Assembly (NCBI GenBank): GCA_903824665.1
Contig: CAIJXT010000001.1
Span: forward strand, 124,001 to 188,000
Length of the DNA stretch: 64,000 bases
Direction of reading: 5' to 3'
DNA from: an uncultured Bacteroidota bacterium
GTDB taxonomy: Bacteria > Bacteroidota > Bacteroidia > Chitinophagales > Chitinophagaceae
Positions 9,980 through 18,096 of the stretch are shown piece after piece. The translations under genes and the position numbers were made by a program. The notes under the pieces are model-generated. The model was not told the DNA's origin. It saw nothing but the letters and a program-made list of their open reading frames with translations, and made no database searches. Positions within the stretch are counted from its first letter, which is position 1. The number at the start of each line of letters is the position of its first letter.

Positions 9980-10101
9980 GTACGGTATCTGTGTGTTTGT
10001 TTGTATACAGTAATATATGCAGAATGTGCCGTCAGGGTTGCCCGGCTGCAGAAAAATTGTGTGTCCTGAGCAAGTAGATTATTTGTAATATTAAATTTTG
10101 C

Positions 10102-10240
10102 ACCCGAAAGGGTATAATAAGAAGCATTTTCAACAATTTCATACCCGAAAGGGTATAATTATGCTCAAATCGTATGTTTTTATACCCGAAGAGGTGTAAT
10201 TATGTGATAATTGTCTATTTTTGTACCTGATAGGGTATAC
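10102..10240. promoter_or_regulatory. Four operator-like palindromes at exact 41-bp spacing upstream of hipB
   Basis: Four related elements with core ACCC-GAWA-GGGTATA. Site 1 is ACCCGAAAGGGT at 10102-10113. Site 2 is ATACCCGAAAGGGTAT at 10141-10156. Site 3 is TATACCCGAAGAGGTGTA at 10181-10198. Site 4 is GTACCTGATAGGGTATAC at 10223-10240. The ACC of each core begins at 10102, 10143, 10184 and 10225, so the spacing is 41, 41 and 41 bp, about four helical turns, putting all sites on one face of the DNA. Site 4 sits between the -7 element (10216-10223) and the hipB start (10242). Known E. coli hipBA also carries several TATCC-N8-GGATA HipB operators. Binding of this HipB is inferred. Confidence 0.8.
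10216..10223 (+). promoter_or_regulatory. -7 promoter element of hipBST
   Basis: TATTTTTG matches the Bacteroidota -7 consensus TAnnTTTG perfectly. A transcript starting a few bases later would have a leader of about 15 nt and would begin inside operator-like site 4, so repressor bound there would block initiation. This also rules out the in-frame ATT/TTG codons near 10221 as hipB starts. Confidence 0.6.
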
Positions 10241-10241
10241 A

Positions 10242-10469
10242 ATGAAGCAGTCATTACCACAATTTCTGAAAGAAAAGCGCAAAAAGGCTAACCTGACCCA
10301 GCAGCAGCTGGCATTGAAAGCGGGTGTGGGGTTGCGTTTTCTCAGAGAGTTGGAGCAGGGCAAGCAAACAGTGCGCATGGATAAGGCCAACCAGGTGCTG
10401 CGGCTGTTTGGGCATGAGCTGGGGCCGGTACCATTCAACAGACAAAAGCTGATAGATGAGGCGGGCTAA
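10242..10469 (+). CDS. hipB: HipB-like antitoxin, XRE-family helix-turn-helix
   Basis: 75 residues from the ATG at 10242. The domain is a compact Cro/CI-type helix-turn-helix: FLKEKRKKANLTQQQLALKAGVGLRFLRELEQGKQTVRMDKANQVLRLFGHELG. It has the LTQQQLA turn and the recognition helix with RELEQGK. HipB proteins dimerise, bind palindromic operators and tether the kinase toxin. The gene overlaps hipS by 14 bp. Four operator-like palindromes lie directly upstream, the last ending one base before the start codon, so autorepression is likely. Family assignment rests on the motif and on the neighbouring HipS/HipT genes. Confidence 0.88.
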   Translation: MKQSLPQFLKEKRKKANLTQQQLALKAGVGLRFLRELEQGKQTVRMDKANQVLRLFGHELGPVPFNRQKLIDEAG

Positions 10470-10770
10470 AGTAATCATGCATGACAGCGTGGCGGGCTAC
10501 CTGTCGGAAACCGAAGGAGGCTATGCATTTGCATATGACGATGCGTATCTGAGGTCTGATACGGCAGCGGCAGTAAGCCTTACTCTGCCACTGAGCAGCA
10601 AACCCTATCAGAGCAATGTGCTTTTTCCGTTTTTCGATGGGCTTATTCCGGAAGGCTGGCTACTGGATGTGGCAGAACAAAACTGGAAACTGGACCGCCG
10701 CGACAGGATGGGCCTGCTGCTGGCCTGCTGCAAAGACTGTATAGGGGCGGTGAGTATCGTGGATTCCTGA
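10456..10770 (+). CDS. hipS: HipS-like protein (stand-alone HipA N-terminal subdomain)
   Basis: 104 residues matching only the N-terminal subdomain 1 of HipA kinases: MRRAKVIMHDSVAGYLSE at the start, VSLTLPLSSKPY at ~40-51, and the FFDGLIPEGWLLDVAE motif at ~59-74, then a stop. In one-piece HipA the kinase follows; here it is a separate downstream gene, as in the three-gene HipBST systems known from E. coli O127. In those, HipS is the antitoxin and inserts a tryptophan into the HipT active site; Trp68 in the PEGW motif is the obvious candidate here (inference). The start ATG lies in the 3' end of hipB. The stop is 12 bp before hipT, and no frameshift joins the two, so this is a genuine split rather than a broken hipA. 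Confidence 0.85.
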   Translation: MRRAKVIMHDSVAGYLSETEGGYAFAYDDAYLRSDTAAAVSLTLPLSSKPYQSNVLFPFFDGLIPEGWLLDVAEQNWKLDRRDRMGLLLACCKDCIGAVSIVDS

Positions 10771-10782
10771 AACTAAACGATA

Positions 10783-11844
10783 ATGAGTAAGCAGACTACG
10801 GAGCAAAAGAAACAGCCGGCAGAAAAAAGGCGCAGCGCAAGGTATAGCGCGGCGCACGCTACTGCCATGCTGCAGGAGCCCGCATCTGCTTACGAGCCAG
10901 GCACATGCCTGTATTGTTATAACATGCTGGAGCCGGGTCAAATAGACTTTCACAGTGCCTGTAGCCGCAGGATATTTGGCAGGCCAGAGCAGCCAGAGCT
11001 ACCCTATAACGAACAGGATATGCTGATGCTGGGCGAACGTGTAATAAAGAGCCAGGTAGCAGTTACAGGTGTACAGGCCAAGCTGTCTTTACAGATAGAA
11101 AAAGAAAAACCTGACAAGCACCACCGGTTTACAATTGTGGGCCTGTGGGGAACCTATATTCTGAAACCACCGTCACGACAGTTTCCCTTATTGCCAGAGG
11201 TAGAAGACCTTACCATGCATCTGGCAGCCTTAGCTGGCATAGAAACAGTGCCACACTCGCTGATAAGACTGAATGACGGCAGCCTCAGCTACATCACAAG
11301 ACGCATAGACAGGGTGAAGAACGAAAAGCTGCATATGGAAGATCTCTGCCAGCTTACAGAGCGCCTTACCGAGGACAAATACAAGGGCTCTTATGAGCAG
11401 ATTGCCAAAACAATACTCAAGTACTCCGCCAACCCCGGACTGGATACCGTGAATTTTTATGAGCAGGTGGTATTCTCATTCCTCACCGGAAATGCGGATA
11501 TGCACCTGAAGAATTTTTCGCTGATAGACGAGCCCGGCAGAGGGTATGTACTTGCTCCGGCATACGACATGGTGGCATCTGCACTACTGATGAAGGACGA
11601 CAAGGAAGACATGGCGCTAACGCTGAATGGAAAGAAGAGGAAGCTGCAGCGAAAAGACTTTGATGCGGCTATGCTCGGTAATGTCCTGCTGGATGCTAAA
11701 AGTGTAGCATCTGTATACCGGAAGTTTGAAGTGGCGATACCGCTCTGGCTGGAGTTTATACCCAAAGGATTTTTGCCCGAAAAAGTGGCGCAGGAATACA
11801 CCCAACTGATAAAGGATAGGGCAAAACGGCTGCGGCTGCTGTGA
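10783..11844 (+). CDS. hipT: HipT-like serine/threonine kinase toxin with zinc-finger-like N-terminus
   Basis: 353 residues. A basic N-terminal extension (1-38) is followed by a Cys/His cluster, C42, C45, H57 and C60 (CLYC...FHSACSRRIFG), common in Bacteroidota HipA-type kinases. The Gly-rich loop is VAVTGVQAK at 92-100. The ATP-binding lysine is probably K128 in YILKPP. The catalytic loop is NADMHLKN at 237-244 with D239, and the metal-binding motif is APAYDM with D262. HipA and HipT phosphorylate aminoacyl-tRNA synthetases (GltX and TrpS in E. coli); the target here is unknown. The phospho-acceptor position of the Gly loop reads A-V-T, not the S-I-S of E. coli HipT, leaving Thr95 as the only hydroxyl there. 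An alternative start at 10867 would remove most of the basic extension. Confidence 0.87.
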   Translation: MSKQTTEQKKQPAEKRRSARYSAAHATAMLQEPASAYEPGTCLYCYNMLEPGQIDFHSACSRRIFGRPEQPELPYNEQDMLMLGERVIKSQVAVTGVQAKLSLQIEKEKPDKHHRFTIVGLWGTYILKPPSRQFPLLPEVEDLTMHLAALAGIETVPHSLIRLNDGSLSYITRRIDRVKNEKLHMEDLCQLTERLTEDKYKGSYEQIAKTILKYSANPGLDTVNFYEQVVFSFLTGNADMHLKNFSLIDEPGRGYVLAPAYDMVASALLMKDDKEDMALTLNGKKRKLQRKDFDAAMLGNVLLDAKSVASVYRKFEVAIPLWLEFIPKGFLPEKVAQEYTQLIKDRAKRLRLL

Positions 11845-11924
11845 TGCCCGGGTAGCAGAACACGGAAATACAATAATTCTAACATATACCTACCACTATA
11901 AACCGTAATTTTGGCGGATTACGA

Positions 11925-13730
11925 ATGAAAAAAATATCTAGGCTACTCAATTACCTCGCAGAGTACAAGGGGAAGATCGCGCTTTATTTTGGTGCCAACC
12001 TGTTGGGCATTTTATTCGGTCTGCTCACTATGCTGATGATAGGACCGGTGCTGCAGGTGTTGTTTAATGTAAATCAGGCGCCTGCAAAAGCTTCTCCATC
12101 GCAGGGTCTGCAGGGATATATAACTTCTTACATTACCGGTGTGGTGCAGCATCAGGACCGGCTCACCGCGCTGGCCTATGTGTGTGTGGCGGTGGTGGTT
12201 TTCACCATGCTCAAAAACCTGTTTTTGTACATCGCACTGTATATTCTCAATCCGCTGCGCAATGCAGTTTTGCGCCGTCTGCGCAACGATCTGTTTACCA
12301 AAACGCTTTCATTGCCCATAGGCTTCTTTACAGAAGAGCGCAAGGGCGATCTGGTGTCGCGTATGACCAACGATATCAACGAAGTAGAGCTGTCTATCAT
12401 GAGCGTGCTGGAGGTGTTTATCCGTGAGCCGTTGTCCATCATCATTTACATTACAGCCATGGTGGTCATGAACTACCAGCTTACTTTGTTCCTGCTGCTG
12501 TTTCTGCCTGTGGCCGGGCTTATTATCGGGCGCATCGGCAAGTCGCTGCGCAAATCGTCAAACACAGCTCAGGAGCATCTGGGAGCCATGATGGAGGTAA
12601 TAGATGAGTCGCTGGTGGGTATGCGGGTACTGAAGGCATTCAATGCCGAAACACACCAGAAGCTGCGCTTTATGAAGCTCAACAATATGTTGTTTCGCAC
12701 GCGCAACTATATTGCTGCCCGCCGGGAGCTGGCGTCGCCACTCAGCGAGACCATGGGCATTATTGTAGCCAGTGTGATACTGTGGTTCGGCGGAAGGATC
12801 GTTTTTTCAGGTACCGGTTTCAGCGGTCCCATGTTTATCACTTACATTGGGTTGTTCTGGATGGTCATTGCGCCCTTCAAGAATCTCTCCTCTGCATTTT
12901 CCAACGTGCAAAAGGGTACCGCAGCGCTGGACAGAATAGAGCAATTGCTGGCGGTAGAAAACACCATCAATGAGCGTGCTGACGCAAAACAGCTTCAGTC
13001 ATTCGAAGACAATATCACATTCAGGAATGTCAGCTTCGCATACGGCGAACGGAAAGTACTGGACAGTATAGACCTGAAGATAAAAAAAGGACAAACTGTG
13101 GCGCTGGTAGGCGCATCGGGTGCGGGCAAATCTACTCTGGTAGATCTGGTGCCGCGCTTTCACGACGTGACAGCAGGAGAGATACTGATAGACGGGGTAA
13201 ACTTAAAGGATTGCAGAATAGACGATCTGCGTCGTCTGATTGGTGTGGTAAGTCAGGACCCGATACTGTTTAACGACACCTTGTACAACAATATAACCCT
13301 GGGTACCGGTGGTGCCACGCAGGCTCGTGTGGAAGAAGCAGCACGTATAGCACATGCCGACGACTTCATAAGACAGAAGGCCGATAGCTACCAGACCTTT
13401 GCCGGCGACAGGGGCGCACGGTTGAGTGGTGGAGAGCGCCAGCGCATCACCATCGCCCGCGCGGTGCTGAAAAACCCACCAATTCTGATACTCGACGAGG
13501 CGACATCATCGCTGGATACACAGAGTGAGCGGATAGTGCAGGACGCAATCAACAAGCTGATGGAAAACCGTACCTGCATCGTTATCGCCCACAGGTTGTC
13601 TACAGTGCAGCATGCCGATGAGATAATCGTGATGGACGCCGGCCGGATAGTAGAGCGCGGCACCCACTTTGCACTGCTGGAGCAGGATGGTGTCTACAAA
13701 CGGCTGGTGGATATGCAGCAGGTGAAGTAA
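11925..13730 (+). CDS. ABC exporter, fused permease and ATPase (MsbA-like)
   Basis: 601 residues, the length of a half-transporter. Six membrane helices fill residues ~15-320 (for example LYFGANLLGILFGLLTMLMIGPVL). The ATPase domain carries Walker A GASGAGKST at ~396-404, the Q-loop VVSQDPILFND, the signature LSGGERQR at ~498-505, Walker B ILILDEATSSLD at ~521-532, and an H-loop IAHRLS at ~553. In Bacteroidota the family is often assigned to lipid A or other lipid export; the LpxD-like gene 46 bp downstream is consistent with an envelope-lipid role, but the substrate is inferred. A perfect -7 element TAATTTTG lies at 11906-11913, giving a leader of only ~8 nt. Confidence 0.88.
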   Translation: MKKISRLLNYLAEYKGKIALYFGANLLGILFGLLTMLMIGPVLQVLFNVNQAPAKASPSQGLQGYITSYITGVVQHQDRLTALAYVCVAVVVFTMLKNLFLYIALYILNPLRNAVLRRLRNDLFTKTLSLPIGFFTEERKGDLVSRMTNDINEVELSIMSVLEVFIREPLSIIIYITAMVVMNYQLTLFLLLFLPVAGLIIGRIGKSLRKSSNTAQEHLGAMMEVIDESLVGMRVLKAFNAETHQKLRFMKLNNMLFRTRNYIAARRELASPLSETMGIIVASVILWFGGRIVFSGTGFSGPMFITYIGLFWMVIAPFKNLSSAFSNVQKGTAALDRIEQLLAVENTINERADAKQLQSFEDNITFRNVSFAYGERKVLDSIDLKIKKGQTVALVGASGAGKSTLVDLVPRFHDVTAGEILIDGVNLKDCRIDDLRRLIGVVSQDPILFNDTLYNNITLGTGGATQARVEEAARIAHADDFIRQKADSYQTFAGDRGARLSGGERQRITIARAVLKNPPILILDEATSSLDTQSERIVQDAINKLMENRTCIVIAHRLSTVQHADEIIVMDAGRIVERGTHFALLEQDGVYKRLVDMQQVK

Positions 13731-13776
13731 TCATAACAGATATAGTATTGTATTTTTGTTTTAAATAGAACGGATT

Positions 13777-14730
13777 ATGAAGTTTGAACAACCTGTGCCG
13801 GTGCAGTGGATCGCCGAATTTACAGGATCTACGCTTGCGGGAGATACCCTGCAGCAGGCTACCGGTATCAATGAGATTCATAAGGTCACTCCAGGCGATA
13901 TCTCGTTTGTGGATTTTGAGAAATATTATGACAAATGCCTGCAGTCTGCGGCAACTATTATCATTATCAATAAGCAGGTAGATTGCCCCGCAGGCAAAAC
14001 CCTGCTGGTGAACGAAGATCCGTTCAGCGCATATGTGAAGATCGTAAAACACTTCCGCCCGTTTGTGCCTGCCAGCAAGCTGATAAATGATACTGCAATA
14101 ATAGGCGAGGGAACAATTATTCAGCCTGGAGCGTTTATTGGCAACTATGTGCGCATTGGCAAAAATTGCCTCATTCACCCCAACGTGACAATCTACGACC
14201 ATACCGTTATTGGCAATGATGTAATCATTCATGCAGGCAGCGTAATAGGCGCAGATGCATTTTACTTCAAACGCCGTAAAAACCGGGAGCAACAATACGA
14301 CAAAATGGAAAGCTGTGGCAGGGTAGTGATACACGATGGTGTGGAAATAGGAGCATGCACCACGATAGACAAAGGCGTGAGCGGTGACACCATAGTAGGC
14401 GAAGGCACCAAGTTGGATAACCACATACACATAGGTCACGGTGCGGTGATAGGGCGCAACTGCCTCTTTGCGGCACAGGTGGGCATAGGCGGGAAAGCTA
14501 TTATAGAAGATGAGGTAATTCTGTGGGGACAAGTAGGCGTAAGTAAAGACCTTACCATAGGCAAGGGTGCTGTGCTGATGGCGCAAAGCGGCGTACCCGC
14601 AAGCTTGGAGGGCGGCAGGTCATACTTTGGCTCGCCGGCAGGCGATGCACGACCCAAAATGCGTGAGCTGGCATGGATAAAGCGCATACCCGAACTTTGG
14701 GAGAAGGTATACGGAAACAAGAACATTTAA
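13777..14730 (+). CDS. lpxD: LpxD-like UDP-3-O-acylglucosamine N-acyltransferase
   Basis: 317 residues. An N-terminal ~95-residue domain (NEIHKVTPGDISFVDFEKYY, ATIIIINK) matches the LpxD uridine-binding region. It is followed by a left-handed beta-helix of hexapeptide repeats from ~105 to ~290 (IIGEGTIIQPGAFIGNYVRI, VGISKD-type turns, IGKGAVLMAQSGVP). LpxD adds the N-linked acyl chain during lipid A synthesis; the catalytic His is probably in the IHIGHGAVIG stretch. Bacteroidota often have two LpxD-like genes, and this shorter form may be the second, less well characterised one. A -7 element TATTTTTG is at 13751-13758. Confidence 0.72.
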   Translation: MKFEQPVPVQWIAEFTGSTLAGDTLQQATGINEIHKVTPGDISFVDFEKYYDKCLQSAATIIIINKQVDCPAGKTLLVNEDPFSAYVKIVKHFRPFVPASKLINDTAIIGEGTIIQPGAFIGNYVRIGKNCLIHPNVTIYDHTVIGNDVIIHAGSVIGADAFYFKRRKNREQQYDKMESCGRVVIHDGVEIGACTTIDKGVSGDTIVGEGTKLDNHIHIGHGAVIGRNCLFAAQVGIGGKAIIEDEVILWGQVGVSKDLTIGKGAVLMAQSGVPASLEGGRSYFGSPAGDARPKMRELAWIKRIPELWEKVYGNKNI

Positions 14731-14743
14731 AAAACCCACTCTG

Positions 14744-15295
14744 TTGGCTACAATAACGATAGACGGGCATCTGGAGCTGAAAACCTACGAGATCGATGAT
14801 TTTCAGGCTTTGTTTGATAGCATCAACAGTTCGCGCCAGCATCTGGGTCAGTGGCTCAGCTGGGTGGCAAAAACCACGCGTGCCGAGCATTCTCTCGAAT
14901 TCATACAACAGGCACAGCATCAGCTGCACACACAGCAGGCTTTGGCAATGGGCATTTTCGTAAATGGTACTATAGTGGGAGGCGTGGGCATGCACGACTG
15001 GTCGCACGATACGAAGCGGGCGCAGATAGGGTACTGGATATGCAAAGAGCACGAGGGCAAAGGCCTTGTAACCCGGTCGCTGCAAGGGCTCATAAACTAC
15101 CTTTTCGGAACCACTGGCCTGAACAAGATAGAGATACATTATGTGCCTGCCAACAGGCGCAGTGCAGCGGTAGCCGAACGACTGGGGTTCAGGCTGGAGG
15201 GAGTGATAAGGCAAAGCACTATGCGCAACGGTGTGGCGGAAGATATTGTAGTAACAGGTCTGCTGAAAAATGAATGGAAATCAATGGCTCTATAA
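14744..15295 (+). CDS. GNAT-family N-acetyltransferase (RimJ/RimL-like)
   Basis: 183 residues. The acetyl-CoA binding region is visible at ~95-130 (IGYWICKEHEGKGLVTRSLQGLINYLF), followed by the conserved VPANRRSAAVAERLGFRLEG near ~140-160, where the NxxSxxVxEKxGF pattern is characteristic of RimJ/RimL enzymes. These acetylate protein N-termini or small amines; the substrate is unknown. The start is a TTG 13 bp after the lpxD stop. No ATG occurs in frame before Met67, which would delete the conserved first third, so TTG is the best choice. Probably co-transcribed with lpxD. Confidence 0.82.
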   Translation: MATITIDGHLELKTYEIDDFQALFDSINSSRQHLGQWLSWVAKTTRAEHSLEFIQQAQHQLHTQQALAMGIFVNGTIVGGVGMHDWSHDTKRAQIGYWICKEHEGKGLVTRSLQGLINYLFGTTGLNKIEIHYVPANRRSAAVAERLGFRLEGVIRQSTMRNGVAEDIVVTGLLKNEWKSMAL

Positions 15296-15355
15296 AAAAA
15301 TATGCCCGATACTACCTGAATATTAAATAATAAAGTATTTTGCATGGTATTAGGT

Positions 15356-15538
15356 ATGAAACACAGACTCGCCATAATAGCCACACTTGCCGTGCTGATA
15401 TTCGCCAGCAGTTGCGGTCGCACCATTTACAGAAAGAAGGTTTACAAAAGCGACAAATATATCAAGTCGAAACAACGCTATCATTTCTGGCACAGGCATG
15501 GTGCAAGGCCACGCGCTCATGCGGGAGGATACTGGTAG
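15356..15538 (+). CDS. Small lipoprotein, about 60 residues
   Basis: The product begins with a basic n-region and hydrophobic core ending in a lipobox (MKHRLAIIATLAVLIFASSC, Cys20). A short, very basic, His/Arg-rich tail follows (RKKVYKSDKYIKSKQRYHFWHRHGARPRAHAGGYW). An upstream ATG at 15344 would add four residues. No domain is recognised. Small lipoproteins with basic tails are common in Chitinophagales; a role cannot be inferred. It converges with msrB, and a hairpin lies between them. Confidence 0.55.
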   Translation: MKHRLAIIATLAVLIFASSCGRTIYRKKVYKSDKYIKSKQRYHFWHRHGARPRAHAGGYW

Positions 15539-15540
15539 TC

Positions 15541-15565
15541 CCGGAACTGCAAATTGCAATTCCGG
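15541..15565. terminator. Possible hairpin between small lipoprotein gene and msrB
   Basis: CCGGAA at 15541-15546 pairs with TTCCGG at 15560-15565, with an inner TGCA/TGCA pairing. It lies between two convergent genes, but there is no clear T-run, so a terminator role is tentative. Confidence 0.35.
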
Positions 15566-15586
15566 ATTCCCAATAACGAATCCTAA

Positions 15587-16102
15587 TCATTTGTCTGCCT
15601 CAAAATCCAGCACTGCCGAGTTCATACAAAAACGCTGGTGTGTAGGAGCCGGTCCGTCGTCGAATATGTGACCCAGATGCGAGTTGCACCGACCACACTG
15701 CACCTCTGTGCGCTCCATACCATGCGAGTCATCGGGTATATAGATCACACTGTTTTTCCGGATAGGCTCATAAAAACTTGGCCAGCCACAGGCACTGGCA
15801 AATTTGGCACCTGATCTGAATAATTGATTGCCGCAAACAGCGCAATAGTACATGCCTTTCACATCCGTTTTCCAGTACTTACCACTGAAGGCGTACTCCG
15901 TACCTTTCTCACGGGCTATCTTGTACACACCCGGAGCCAGAATCTTCTTCCACTCACTATCCGGTACATTCAGCTTGTTGGTGTCCGTGCGCGAATAATG
16001 TGGGTTGTTTGTGTTTGTCATATTGTTTTTGTTTTGTGCATTACTGCATTGTGTGCACAACACCATGCATAGAAGTGCAACAAGGAGATTCAATTTACGC
16101 AT
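15587..16102 (-). CDS. msrB: Peptide-methionine (R)-S-oxide reductase MsrB, exported
   Basis: 171 residues from the ATG at 16102; another ATG two codons upstream is possible. A signal peptide is present (MRKLNLLVALLCMVLCTQCSNA), so the enzyme acts in the periplasm or as a lipoprotein; the LCTQC site has an atypical residue before the Cys. The MsrB domain covers ~45-168 and shows both zinc CxxC pairs (CAVCGNQLF and CGRCNSHLGH), the substrate motif ASACGWPSFYEP, and the catalytic Cys in RFCMNSAVLDF. It reduces methionine-R-sulfoxide in oxidised proteins. Confidence 0.93.
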   Translation of the reverse strand: MRKLNLLVALLCMVLCTQCSNAQNKNNMTNTNNPHYSRTDTNKLNVPDSEWKKILAPGVYKIAREKGTEYAFSGKYWKTDVKGMYYCAVCGNQLFRSGAKFASACGWPSFYEPIRKNSVIYIPDDSHGMERTEVQCGRCNSHLGHIFDDGPAPTHQRFCMNSAVLDFEADK

Positions 16103-16265
16103 AACCATTGATATTTGAGTAAAGATAAACGAAGCAGATGTAGGTTTGGTTTTGTTAAAATCTTACAAATTGCTGTGTTTGTGCATTGATCCCTGAAAAA
16201 AGCGCCCGGTAACGAGTTTTAATGTAATAAACGGCAAAAAACTTCGGTAGCTTTAACAGGTATTT

Positions 16266-17576
16266 ATGCAACAATCCATTTCTGTTTTCTGGTTTCGACG
16301 CGATTTGCGCCTCACCGATAATGCCGGTCTGTACCATGCCCTGAAATCGGGCAATCCGGTTTTGCCCTTGTTTATTTTTGATACACAGATACTTAGTTTG
16401 CTACCCGATCGCAAAGACAAGCGACTGCAGTTTATACACGATACCCTGGTGGATATGCAAAGCAGTCTGGTGGCTATGGGCAGCAGCATGCATGTGATGC
16501 ATGGTACACCTGCAGATTGTTTCAAACAGTTGATGGTGGCACACAAGATCAGTGCTGTCTTCACCAATCATGATTACGAACCTTATGCGCAGCAGCGCGA
16601 CGGGCAGGTTGCGGCTATGCTGCGCGAAAAGGGTATCGCAATGCACACGTTTAAAGATCAGGTCGTTTTTGAGCGCGATGAAGTAATGAAAGATGCCGGC
16701 GGACCCTATACCGTATTCACACCCTATGGTCGCAAGTGGCGCGAAAAACTCAACGACTTTTACCTGAAGCCCTATCCCGTTGAAAAATACTACGACAAAC
16801 TCCTGCAACAGGCGCCCCTGCCTGTTCCGTCATTGGAGCAGCTGGGTTTTGAGAATGCACCGCATGGCGCATTACCGCCTGTACTCAACGAGCAGATAGC
16901 TGCCGGTTACGATAAAACACGGGATATTCCCGCTATTGTGGGAACTACCCGCTTGGGTGTGCATCTGCGGTTTGGTACCATAAGTGTACGCAAGCTTGCA
17001 GCACAAGCCCGGCGTCTCAACACTACACTGCTTAATGAACTGGCATGGCGGGAGTTTTTTATGTCCATACTATGGCATTTTCCTCATGTGGTCAATGGTG
17101 CATTCAAAAAGGAATACGACAATATCGTGTGGCGCAATAATGAACGGGAGTTTGCCTTATGGTGCACCGGCCAGACCGGCTACCCGATCGTGGATGCAGG
17201 TATGCGCGAACTCAACGAGACAGGGTTTATGCACAACCGTGTGCGCATGATTGTGGCCAGCTTCCTTACCAAAGACCTGCTGATAGACTGGCGATGGGGC
17301 GAAGCATATTTTGCTGCCAAACTGCTCGACTACGACCTGTCGGCCAATAATGGCAACTGGCAGTGGGCTGCAGGTTGCGGATGCGATGCCGCACCCTATT
17401 TCAGGGTGTTCAATCCCACATTGCAGACGCAGAAATTTGATCCGGGACTGTCATATATCAGGCAATGGGTACCCGAGTATACACAACTCACCTACCCTAA
17501 GCCAATGGTAGCACATGATGAAGCCAGGATCAGGTGCCTGAAAGTGTACAAAGAGGGTCTTGCAGCTGTACGCTGA
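16266..17576 (+). CDS. phr: Deoxyribodipyrimidine photolyase / cryptochrome family
   Basis: 436 residues. The N-terminal antenna domain begins with the typical VFWFRRDLRLTDNAGLYHAL. The C-terminal FAD domain carries TRLGVHLRFGTISVR, the conserved ELAWREFFM, the WCTGQTGYPIVDAGMRELNETGFMHNRVRMIVASFLTKDLLIDWRWGE block, and DYDLSANNGNWQWAAGCGCDAAPYFRVFNP near ~355-385. The class I photolyase signature (cyclobutane dimer repair) is strong. The FAD-contacting Asn and the Trp chain appear intact. A perfect 12-bp hairpin follows the gene. Confidence 0.93.
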   Translation: MQQSISVFWFRRDLRLTDNAGLYHALKSGNPVLPLFIFDTQILSLLPDRKDKRLQFIHDTLVDMQSSLVAMGSSMHVMHGTPADCFKQLMVAHKISAVFTNHDYEPYAQQRDGQVAAMLREKGIAMHTFKDQVVFERDEVMKDAGGPYTVFTPYGRKWREKLNDFYLKPYPVEKYYDKLLQQAPLPVPSLEQLGFENAPHGALPPVLNEQIAAGYDKTRDIPAIVGTTRLGVHLRFGTISVRKLAAQARRLNTTLLNELAWREFFMSILWHFPHVVNGAFKKEYDNIVWRNNEREFALWCTGQTGYPIVDAGMRELNETGFMHNRVRMIVASFLTKDLLIDWRWGEAYFAAKLLDYDLSANNGNWQWAAGCGCDAAPYFRVFNPTLQTQKFDPGLSYIRQWVPEYTQLTYPKPMVAHDEARIRCLKVYKEGLAAVR

Positions 17577-17609
17577 ACTGCAGATTTGGCGCCGGTCTGA
17601 AACAAAAAT

Positions 17610-17637
17610 GCCTGCCTGTTTTTGCAAACAGGCAGGC
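17610..17637. terminator. Bidirectional terminator hairpin between phr and cold-shock gene
   Basis: A perfect 12-bp stem: GCCTGCCTGTTT at 17610-17621 pairs with AAACAGGCAGGC at 17626-17637 around a TTGC tetraloop. It lies between two convergent genes. Confidence 0.75.
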
Positions 17638-17661
17638 TATCATTAGAGTTGATTTTCCGAA

Positions 17662-18096
17662 TTATTTTGTCTTCTTAACGCTTACCGCATTAGCTCCTTT
17701 AGGGCCCATCTCTATTTCAAACGTCACTTTATCGCGCTCCTTCACAGCTTCTGAAAGCTGATTGACGTGTACAAACACATTTTGCTGGCTCTTCAGATCT
17801 GTGATAAACCCATAGCCTTTGGCTTCGTTGAAAAATGTAACTACACCACTGCGTATCAGATCAGCAGGGTCTACCGGCTCGCGCTTGGCAGCTCCCGTCT
17901 GAATCGAATCCAGATCAATCTCACGTCTTTTCCTCGGGTCTGGCGGGGTTGAAGATATGTTTCCGTCCTCATCCACATAAGCAATCATAGCATCAAGGCC
18001 TTTTCCCTTGTTGTTATTCAGCTTACGTTCCTCACGCTTTTCTTCCTTTTCACGCTTTAATTTTTGTTTTTTCTTTTCATTCTCTTTTTTACCCAT
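17662..18096 (-). CDS. Cold-shock-domain protein with long charged N-terminus
   Basis: 144 residues from the ATG at 18096; an ATG five codons upstream (18111) is also possible. The first ~35 residues are almost all Lys/Glu/Arg (coiled or disordered). An acidic linker follows, and then a C-terminal cold-shock domain at ~85-142: GVVTFFNEAKGYGFI containing RNP-1-like KGYGFI, then NVFVHVNQL (RNP-2), and GPKGANAVSV at the end. The protein binds single-stranded nucleic acid. The N-terminal extension distinguishes it from canonical 65-70-residue CspA proteins and is typical of Bacteroidota relatives. Confidence 0.88.
   Translation of the reverse strand: MGKKENEKKKQKLKREKEEKREERKLNNNKGKGLDAMIAYVDEDGNISSTPPDPRKRREIDLDSIQTGAAKREPVDPADLIRSGVVTFFNEAKGYGFITDLKSQQNVFVHVNQLSEAVKERDKVTFEIEMGPKGANAVSVKKTK

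Noticed and set aside
10102-10240. Regular 41-bp repeats as a small CRISPR array
   Set aside because: The conserved part is a short palindrome with diverging copies upstream of a DNA-binding protein gene; there are no unique spacers of constant length between identical repeats and no cas genes.
10456-11844. hipS and hipT as a single hipA broken by a frameshift or nonsense mutation
   Set aside because: hipS ends cleanly at the domain border, hipT has its own start and an added Cys/His domain, and the gene order matches known HipBST systems.
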